Shown: positions 29,889 through 34,425 of the stretch, piece after piece
How positions within the stretch are numbered: the stretch's first letter is position 1
Layout of the letters: every line of letters begins with the position of its first letter
From: a virus
Reading direction: 5' to 3' (one strand)
IMG/VR virus record: IMGVR_UViG_3300042465_003448
Coordinates: 1-34,425 of that record
DNA length: 34,425 nucleotides
The notes under the pieces: generated by a model
Told to the model about the DNA's origin: nothing
Databases searched by the model: none
Seen by the model: the letters and a program-made list of their open reading frames with translations, nothing else
Made by a program: the position numbers and the translations under genes

Positions 29889-30526
29889 AAAAAACAATTA
29901 TAACCCGAAGCGCAAACGATAAACTTTACAGCCTATCAAAATCATTATGGCGTGATGACAATACTTTCGTAAGGTTGCAACAGTTTACAGGGTTTCATGG
30001 TGCGCTGACTTATCTCCTTCACATTCTTGAGAATTACAACGGCATAATAGTAAACGCTGACGAAGATTTCTTTGTGACCAATGAGGACTTAATTGACCAA
30101 GTAATTGCTGACATGACACGAAATGACTTTGCGTATTGTGGTGTTCCAGATAAGGGAGTGATTAGCCATAGAGACAAATCATTTTTCCACGTCAATCCGT
30201 TCTTTAATGTATTTAACGTGGACATGATTAAAACTAAGTTGTCAAAATTTGACCAGTCAAAAGTTTATGACTACGCTAACCAATGCGAAAAGAATGGCAA
30301 TGTAGATGAGCCGTTTGCAGGGTTATTTTATTGGCTACATTTGAACTTCAAACACGCTAACTTTACCAAGATAACTTCAACAGATGGCACAAGTACGGTG
30401 ATAAACATCAATGACAAACCGATTGGCATCCATTCATGGTATAGTCGTGAGTATGGCAAGGACGTGAAGCAGACGGAGCGAATTGATAAGTGCCTAGAGT
30501 GGGCAATAATTAACCGTAACCAATGA
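29885..30526 (+). CDS. GT-A-like glycosyltransferase
   Basis: A 213-aa protein. NGIIVNADEDFFVTNEDLID (about residues 52-71) looks like the nucleotide-sugar/metal site of a GT-A fold (DED in place of DxD), and DKGVISHRDKSFFHVNPFFN and GNVDEPFAGLFYWLHLNF follow. Similar proteins of phages and capsule loci are often called glycosyltransferase-like. It is coupled by ATGA to the galactosyltransferase gene downstream. The sugar and acceptor are unknown. Confidence 0.6.
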   Translation: MKKTIITRSANDKLYSLSKSLWRDDNTFVRLQQFTGFHGALTYLLHILENYNGIIVNADEDFFVTNEDLIDQVIADMTRNDFAYCGVPDKGVISHRDKSFFHVNPFFNVFNVDMIKTKLSKFDQSKVYDYANQCEKNGNVDEPFAGLFYWLHLNFKHANFTKITSTDGTSTVININDKPIGIHSWYSREYGKDVKQTERIDKCLEWAIINRNQ

Positions 30527-31131
30527 AGCTAATAGTTCCATATCGAAACAGACTTGACCACCTTAAACAATTTGTACAGCATTACAAAGGGTTTGACATT
30601 TTAGTAGTAGAACAAGCGAATAACGAGTTATTTAATCGTGGTAAATTGCTCAATATAGGCTTTAATGAGTGCACTGATAAAACCGTTTGCTTTCATGATG
30701 TGGATTTGTTAGCTGAAAGTTTAGCACATTACAACCAGCCTATTGATGGGGCGGTACACTTTAGCGGTTTATGTGAGCAGTTCAATTACAAAGTGCCTTA
30801 TGATACTTGTTTTGGTGGCGTGACAGCGTTTACAGAGGATGCGTTTCTAACTTGCAATGGATTTTCAAATAACTATTGGGGTTGGGGTGGCGAAGATGAT
30901 GACCTATACACCCGAACAAAGCTAAACAACATCCGCACCAAGTTTGAGTTGCACAGATACAAGTCACTTAAACACGAAAAGCAACCCATTACAAGCGAAT
31001 ACAAGGCCAATAAAGAGCGATTGAATAGAACACAGCACACATGGGCGTTTGACGGCTTAAACAGCCTTAGATACAAGATAGTAGAACGTGGCGATATTTG
31101 TGGAGTGGAATTAATTAAAGTAGATTTGTAA
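30523..31131 (+). CDS. Beta-1,4-galactosyltransferase-like enzyme, family GT7
   Basis: A 202-aa protein with nearly every landmark of the GT7 family: VPYRNR (5-10), EQ (30-31), FNRGKLLNIGF (37-47), the metal-binding HDVD (58-61), YDTCFGGVTAFTEDAF (93-108), NGFSNNYWGWGGEDDD (112-127), then His151 and DGLNSLRYKI (177-186). The order and spacing parallel animal beta-4-galactosyltransferases, though without signal anchor or stem. It should transfer a hexose (galactose or GalNAc) from UDP-sugar to a GlcNAc-type acceptor, in the cytoplasm. The acceptor could be a virion protein, given the neighbours. Strong family call. Confidence 0.9.
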   Translation: MKLIVPYRNRLDHLKQFVQHYKGFDILVVEQANNELFNRGKLLNIGFNECTDKTVCFHDVDLLAESLAHYNQPIDGAVHFSGLCEQFNYKVPYDTCFGGVTAFTEDAFLTCNGFSNNYWGWGGEDDDLYTRTKLNNIRTKFELHRYKSLKHEKQPITSEYKANKERLNRTQHTWAFDGLNSLRYKIVERGDICGVELIKVDL

Positions 31132-31147
31132 ACAATTAAACCCAAAT

Positions 31148-31483
31148 ATGATACCTCAAAAATTTAAACTAAAAAAAGACGTTGGTTCTATCGTATTCCG
31201 AGCAGGAACGCAAATAGTGTCTATCACTAAAGAAACGCAAATCAGTGAAGAACTTTACAACTTATGCTGCAAGTTTGGCAAGTCGCATTGCTTTGACATT
31301 ATGGGTCAAGAAAAAGGTCAAAAAAAAAGCCTATCAACATCCCAGTTCCCAGCGTCTTTATCAACCTTGAACGAAGTGCCGACAGACGAGAGCGATTTAC
31401 CGTTAGTGCCAAACAAGAGGCTAGAGGATGTTTCTACTCCACAGCCAAAGAAAAAGGGAAGACCCTTCAAGTCGAAAGACTAA
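31148..31483 (+). CDS. Small protein with basic GRP-type tail; upstream part of a possible GT25 fusion
   Basis: A 111-aa protein. Residues 1-57 (FKLKKDVGSIVFRAGTQIVS, ISEELYNLCCKFGKSHCFDI) form a small compact domain like those encoded beside phage portal genes. Residues 61-111 are disordered, ending PKKKGRPFKSKD. At codons 58-60 lies a run of nine A; from there the -1 frame encodes the conserved N-terminus of a GT25 enzyme. The zero-frame product and a shifted 275-aa fusion may both be made. Confidence 0.65.
   Translation: MIPQKFKLKKDVGSIVFRAGTQIVSITKETQISEELYNLCCKFGKSHCFDIMGQEKGQKKSLSTSQFPASLSTLNEVPTDESDLPLVPNKRLEDVSTPQPKKKGRPFKSKD
31320..31328 (+). promoter_or_regulatory. A9 slippery site for -1 frameshift into GT25
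   Basis: Zero-frame codons CAA AAA AAA AGC contain A AAA AAA followed by G, a strong -1 slippery heptamer. After the shift the reading is QKKKPINIPVPSVFINLER. No ATG, GTG or TTG exists in the -1 frame between its upstream stop (31294-31296) and the GT25 motif. Confidence 0.65.
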
Positions 31484-31974
31484 TTGCCGTTGATGGCAAA
31501 GAAATAGTTTCACCAATTCAAGGTGTAACGAATAACGAATATGCGTGTATTCAAAGCCACTTGAACGCTATAAAACTAGCCAAAGAAAGAGGCTACGAGT
31601 GCATTGCTATTTTCGAGGATGACATAACTTTCGTAAAAGATTTTAAGCCTAAGTTTGAAAAGTATTTAAACCAGTTACCAAAAGATTGGCATATACTTTA
31701 TTTGGGCGGTTCGTTTGGGCGTAATCCTTTCTACTTTAATCAATACTTTACACAGCAAAACCAAACATGGGGAGCGTTTGCGTACATCGTACACAAGAGA
31801 GCGTACAACAATTTAATTGAATTGCTTTCGTGTCCTAAAAAAATAGTTGATGGTCACTATATTGACTATCAAAAAGTGCAACTTTGCATTAAGCCAAACG
31901 AACGGTTAGTGATACATCCAAAAGGGTTTAGCACTATCAAAGAAATCGAGGTAAATTATAAAGGCATACAATGA
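31321..31974 (+). CDS. Glycosyltransferase family 25 enzyme, -1 frame
   Basis: The frame from 31321 encodes about 217 residues: PSVFINLERSADRRERF (the GT25 N-terminal NLxRxxDR motif), QVERLIAVDGKEI, CIQSHLNAIKLAKERG (the SHL motif), IAIFEDDITF (catalytic/metal EDD), and WGAFAYIVHKRAYNNLI. A TTG at 31561 would drop the first three motifs, so it is not the true start; no canonical start precedes them. The complete enzyme is therefore reached by -1 slippage at A9 from the 31148 gene (275 aa), unless a non-standard start is used. GT25 enzymes add galactose or glucose to glycans, LPS or protein. Confidence 0.75.
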   Translation, partial: KKKPINIPVPSVFINLERSADRRERFTVSAKQEARGCFYSTAKEKGKTLQVERLIAVDGKEIVSPIQGVTNNEYACIQSHLNAIKLAKERGYECIAIFEDDITFVKDFKPKFEKYLNQLPKDWHILYLGGSFGRNPFYFNQYFTQQNQTWGAFAYIVHKRAYNNLIELLSCPKKIVDGHYIDYQKVQLCIKPNERLVIHPKGFSTIKEIEVNYKGIQ

Positions 31975-33107
31975 GCAAACATACACGAACATTCAAAAAC
32001 ATTTTGCCAGTCACTACTGAAAAGAAAGGTGATGGATACTTTCGTTATGGATGGAATGACAATTTGCCTTTAGAATTAATCGAGGCAATCAACAATAGTG
32101 GCGTGGCGAAGAAAGCCGCAAAGAAATATGCGGAATATATCCAAGCGGATGGATTTGTTTCTCCAGTTGCTTCAAGTTTCAAAGTAAACTCAAAGCAAAC
32201 AGCGGATAAGTTTGTAGGAATATTTGCGACTTCGTGGTCGTATTTTAATGCGGTTGTTATCCATGTTTCAAGACTTGGAAACGGTCGAGTTGGAAAATCT
32301 GAGGTGATGCCGTTGCAGAAATTTAGACGTGGAATAAATGGCACTTGGTTTTATAACCCGACAATACAAACTGACAAATACAGACGAGATGCGTGGGTTG
32401 AGTTGCAAGACTTTCAAGGCGAAGTAGCTACATTTGAAGCGATGGATATAAATGTCAATCACTTCGGTGGGCGTGGCGAGATACTATACGTTTACAATGG
32501 CAATCCGTTTGATAGTGGGCATTATGGACTTCCCGATTATTTAGCCGCATTTGAAGATTTGAAAACGTCAAGCGAGTTAAGTAAAATGGATTATGAAGCC
32601 GTATTGAATGGTTTTGTTTTGGGGGGTATAATGACGTTTAGCGGAGTGAATGAAACAACGGAAGGTGAAGATGGATTAACAGACCGTCAGCGTGTGGAAG
32701 AAGCAATGACGCAGTTTACAGGGTTGCAGAAAAATAAAGATGGATTGACTTCACGTTTCGGAGTTTTAGCGCACTTTGTTGAAACACCCGAACAAGCTCC
32801 AACGTACACAGCAACCGACCCGAAGCCAATACTAGAAGCATCAAACACGAAGCGTGATATTATAGAGCGTTCTATTTGCCGTTTATTTGGCGTTCATCCA
32901 GTGTTACTAGGTTACAGCGAAGCAGCAGTTTTAGGAAACACAAACGCAATAGAACAAGCACGAAAAGAATTAAGAGAAGCGGTTAAACCAGTGCAGGGGT
33001 TAATTCAAGAAACAATGGCTACAATGTACGGCAGTAGTATAGATTGGACTTTGAGCGAGTATGGTATTGTTAACACTCAAATAAATATGCCAAATGTTCC
33101 CGAATAA
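31971..33107 (+). CDS. Portal protein
   Basis: A 378-aa protein beginning MSKHTRTFKNILPVTTEKKG. It has the portal pattern of Bacteroidota siphophages: NDNLPLELIEAINNSGVAKK, EIMPLQKFRRG-like wing (SEVMPLQKFRRG), NPFDSGHYGLPDYLAA, and the stem/clip-type LFGVHPVLLGYSEAAVLGNT followed by a charged helix (AIEQARKELREAVKP). It forms the dodecameric DNA channel at the capsid vertex. It overlaps the GT25 gene by ATGA and the connector gene by 14 bases. Placing portal far from terminase is unusual but clear. Confidence 0.8.
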   Translation: MSKHTRTFKNILPVTTEKKGDGYFRYGWNDNLPLELIEAINNSGVAKKAAKKYAEYIQADGFVSPVASSFKVNSKQTADKFVGIFATSWSYFNAVVIHVSRLGNGRVGKSEVMPLQKFRRGINGTWFYNPTIQTDKYRRDAWVELQDFQGEVATFEAMDINVNHFGGRGEILYVYNGNPFDSGHYGLPDYLAAFEDLKTSSELSKMDYEAVLNGFVLGGIMTFSGVNETTEGEDGLTDRQRVEEAMTQFTGLQKNKDGLTSRFGVLAHFVETPEQAPTYTATDPKPILEASNTKRDIIERSICRLFGVHPVLLGYSEAAVLGNTNAIEQARKELREAVKPVQGLIQETMATMYGSSIDWTLSEYGIVNTQINMPNVPE

Positions 33108-33783
33108 TAAAGCATGGATTAGCGTTGTGGATATAACACCGTTCTTTGCGGTGTTAAGTCCGAATACACCAACAGCACAGATAGAGCAACAAGTGATATT
33201 AGCGCAGACGTTGGACGTTAAGAACGAACTACCTAAAGAATTAATTGAAGATATTAATAACGCTATATTAGCGAACCCACAGCAATACAGAACGAATAGA
33301 ACGTATGTTGAGGGTGATAAAGTATTTTATAATGGTGTTTATTACATCGCTTTAGATGCCATCGCAGTAAATGAAGCACCACCAAGCGCAGATTGGGGTA
33401 ATTATGAGTTGATGAACTTCTACAATGTGTTTGTGAAGCGTTGGTTAGCAGGTTGCACCATGAAAAGATATATGCCTTATTTAGGTTTGCACGGTACGCA
33501 ATGGGGGTTGGAGCAGTTTCAACAAGAGGGATTTGGTCAAGTGAGCGACAAAAGACGTGCGGAGTTGCTTAATTCAATAGCAGGTCAAACAAGCGCATAC
33601 GCAAACGAAATGATTAACTATTTAAACGATGTTAATTGGACACTTGACGGAGTAGTTTACGAGCGTGATACACTTTGCAAACAAGTGAAAACCAAATTGC
33701 CGTTCAGCATTATTGGAGCAGGTGTAAAGAATAGAAAATATTACTTTGACGAAAACAATAGACGGATAATATGGGAGCAGTAA
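33094..33783 (+). CDS. Head-tail connector-like protein, DUF6712-like
   Basis: A 229-aa protein directly after the portal. The helical C-terminal half (FYNVFVKRWLAGCTMKRYMP, QVSDKRRAELLNSIAGQTSA, YANEMINYLND) resembles the DUF6712 family of connector-type proteins. Between residues about 65 and 95 is an insert, YVEGDKVFYNGVYYIALDAI, with a Trp after it, like a small carbohydrate-binding (ChtBD3/CBM5-like) module. If so, a sugar-binding element is built into the neck or head, which is of interest beside the glycosyltransferases. Confidence 0.65.
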   Translation: MFPNNKAWISVVDITPFFAVLSPNTPTAQIEQQVILAQTLDVKNELPKELIEDINNAILANPQQYRTNRTYVEGDKVFYNGVYYIALDAIAVNEAPPSADWGNYELMNFYNVFVKRWLAGCTMKRYMPYLGLHGTQWGLEQFQQEGFGQVSDKRRAELLNSIAGQTSAYANEMINYLNDVNWTLDGVVYERDTLCKQVKTKLPFSIIGAGVKNRKYYFDENNRRIIWEQ

Positions 33784-34130
33784 AACAATTAGTGCAGGGT
33801 GAGGACTTGACCATCAACATTCAGTTAGTTGGTGAAGATGGCGAACCTATACAAATAAGCAACTGCGAAGATGTTATTTTGTACCTATATCAAAGACGTG
33901 AAAACATTTTAGTTGAAATAGCACTTGCCGAGATGGAAGTTGTGAGCAGTTTATTGGGTAAGGTCAAAGCGATTGTTTTGGGTGCGAGTTCTAATTTTAT
34001 TGCAGGGCGTGTCTATGCTGAAGTAGTGGCTAAAGTAGATGATGCTGACTTTGATGCAGGATTTAAGGTCAACAAAATAACCGACATTGTATTATGTGAT
34101 GTAGTAAACTCGGTTAGCAATGATAATTGA
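33771..34130 (+). CDS. Small structural protein before the tail fibre
   Basis: A 119-aa strand-rich protein, MGAVKQLVQGEDLTINIQLV..., with an Ig- or BppU-like alternating pattern (VQGEDLTINIQLVGEDGEPI, then VYAEVVAKVDDADF). It overlaps the connector gene by 13 bases and the fibre gene by 11. It may be a fibre-attachment or capsid-decoration protein. No specific family is certain. Confidence 0.6.
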   Translation: MGAVKQLVQGEDLTINIQLVGEDGEPIQISNCEDVILYLYQRRENILVEIALAEMEVVSSLLGKVKAIVLGASSNFIAGRVYAEVVAKVDDADFDAGFKVNKITDIVLCDVVNSVSNDN

Positions 34131-34425
34131 CATAGTTTGTACCTTTAGCGCAACAACTATCCAAGCGGAAACAAAAAGCGTTTCACTTGTGTTGACGTTC
34201 CCAGCCACTCAATTACCTAGTAACATTTGCGAAGAAGTCAAAGATTGTTTAGGTATCTCACCAAGTGGCGAAGATGATTACTTTCTAAACGAGCAAGGTG
34301 ATTGGGTGCAGGTGCAAGGCGGTGGCGGTGGAAATCAAACACTAAACGAAGTTTTAGTAGAAGGCAATGAAACAGATGGGGAAGATATATTGATTTCAGA
34401 TGGCGACCAAATACAATTTGATAAT
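34120..34425 (+). CDS. Tail fibre, 5' part (continues at position 2 to 2083)
   Basis: True 5' end of the fibre gene: ATG 34120, MIIDIVCTFSATTIQAETKS, VSLVLTFPATQLPSNICEEV, then the overlap region that repeats bases 1-163. The ATG overlaps the stop of the previous gene by 11 bases. The N-terminal 48 residues are strand-rich, likely the virion-binding part. Confidence 0.85.
   Translation, partial: MIIDIVCTFSATTIQAETKSVSLVLTFPATQLPSNICEEVKDCLGISPSGEDDYFLNEQGDWVQVQGGGGGNQTLNEVLVEGNETDGEDILISDGDQIQFDN
34263..34425. repeat. Right copy of the 163-bp terminal overlap
   Basis: Repeats 1-163 with T at 34299 in place of C at 37. See the left copy. Removing one copy gives a circle of 34,262 bp. Confidence 0.9.

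Noticed and set aside
31561-31974. GT25 as a short gene starting at TTG 31561
   Set aside because: This start would remove the conserved NLxRxxDR, AVDGK and SHL motifs, which are intact in the same frame just upstream.
1-34425. Lysogeny genes, tRNA genes or CRISPR array
   Set aside because: No integrase, excisionase, repressor pair, cloverleaf-like tRNA or regularly spaced repeat array could be seen on either strand.

Overview
The window is a complete tailed-phage genome of the long, non-contractile-tail (siphovirus) type, cut open at an arbitrary point. The last 163 bases (34263-34425) repeat the first 163 with one mismatch, and a tail-fibre gene reads straight through the join (start codon 34120, stop 2083). 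The unique circle is therefore about 34,262 bp. The host is almost certainly a member of the Bacteroidota, probably Flavobacteriia-like. Promoters have the TAnnTTTG -7 box, several with a TTG or TTTG about 19-21 nt upstream; start codons lack Shine-Dalgarno sequences and sit in A-rich leaders; and several proteins (BT4734/VirE-type primase, DUF6291-like replication protein, DUF6712-like connector) belong to families typical of Bacteroidota phages. No integrase, repressor pair or partition genes were found, so a virulent life style is the simplest reading.

Layout, following transcription. (1) Early/replication region, 4.0-15.8 kb, plus strand: many small proteins of unknown role (4.1-6.8 kb), then an SSB-like protein, an ERF annealing recombinase, a Gp157-like protein, a DUF6291-type replication protein behind a structured leader RNA, a primase-ATPase, two PD-(D/E)XK-type nucleases, a metallophosphoesterase, and a helicase-DNA methyltransferase fusion, closed by an intrinsic terminator at 15.8 kb. 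(2) Packaging and tail region, 15.8-26.0 kb: a conserved phage protein, small and large terminase, frameshifted tail-assembly chaperone pair, tail terminator and completion proteins, tail and baseplate proteins, tape measure. (3) A two-gene minus-strand cassette at 25.9-26.3 kb with its own promoter. (4) Capsid region, 26.4-29.2 kb: ClpP-like protease with a fused scaffold, major capsid protein, probable tail tube. (5) A glycosylation island, 29.3-32.0 kb: two unknown small proteins, a GT-A-like protein, a clear beta-1,4-galactosyltransferase (GT7) and a GT25 enzyme whose N-terminus lies in the -1 frame behind a run of nine A. (6) Portal, connector, tail fibre, holin, M15 endolysin and an overlapping spanin-like pair, 32.0 kb through the join to 4.0 kb.

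Two expression styles can be seen. Early transcripts have 20-40 nt leaders carrying a repeated ACCAAACC-type motif just before ATG. At least five late or accessory genes instead have the -7 box ending exactly 4 nt before ATG, which implies leaderless mRNAs. The most unusual points are the animal-like GT7 enzyme in a virion-gene operon, the GT25 enzyme reachable only by -1 slippage, the leaderless late promoters, and the hairpin-U8 attenuator-like RNA in front of the replication operon.
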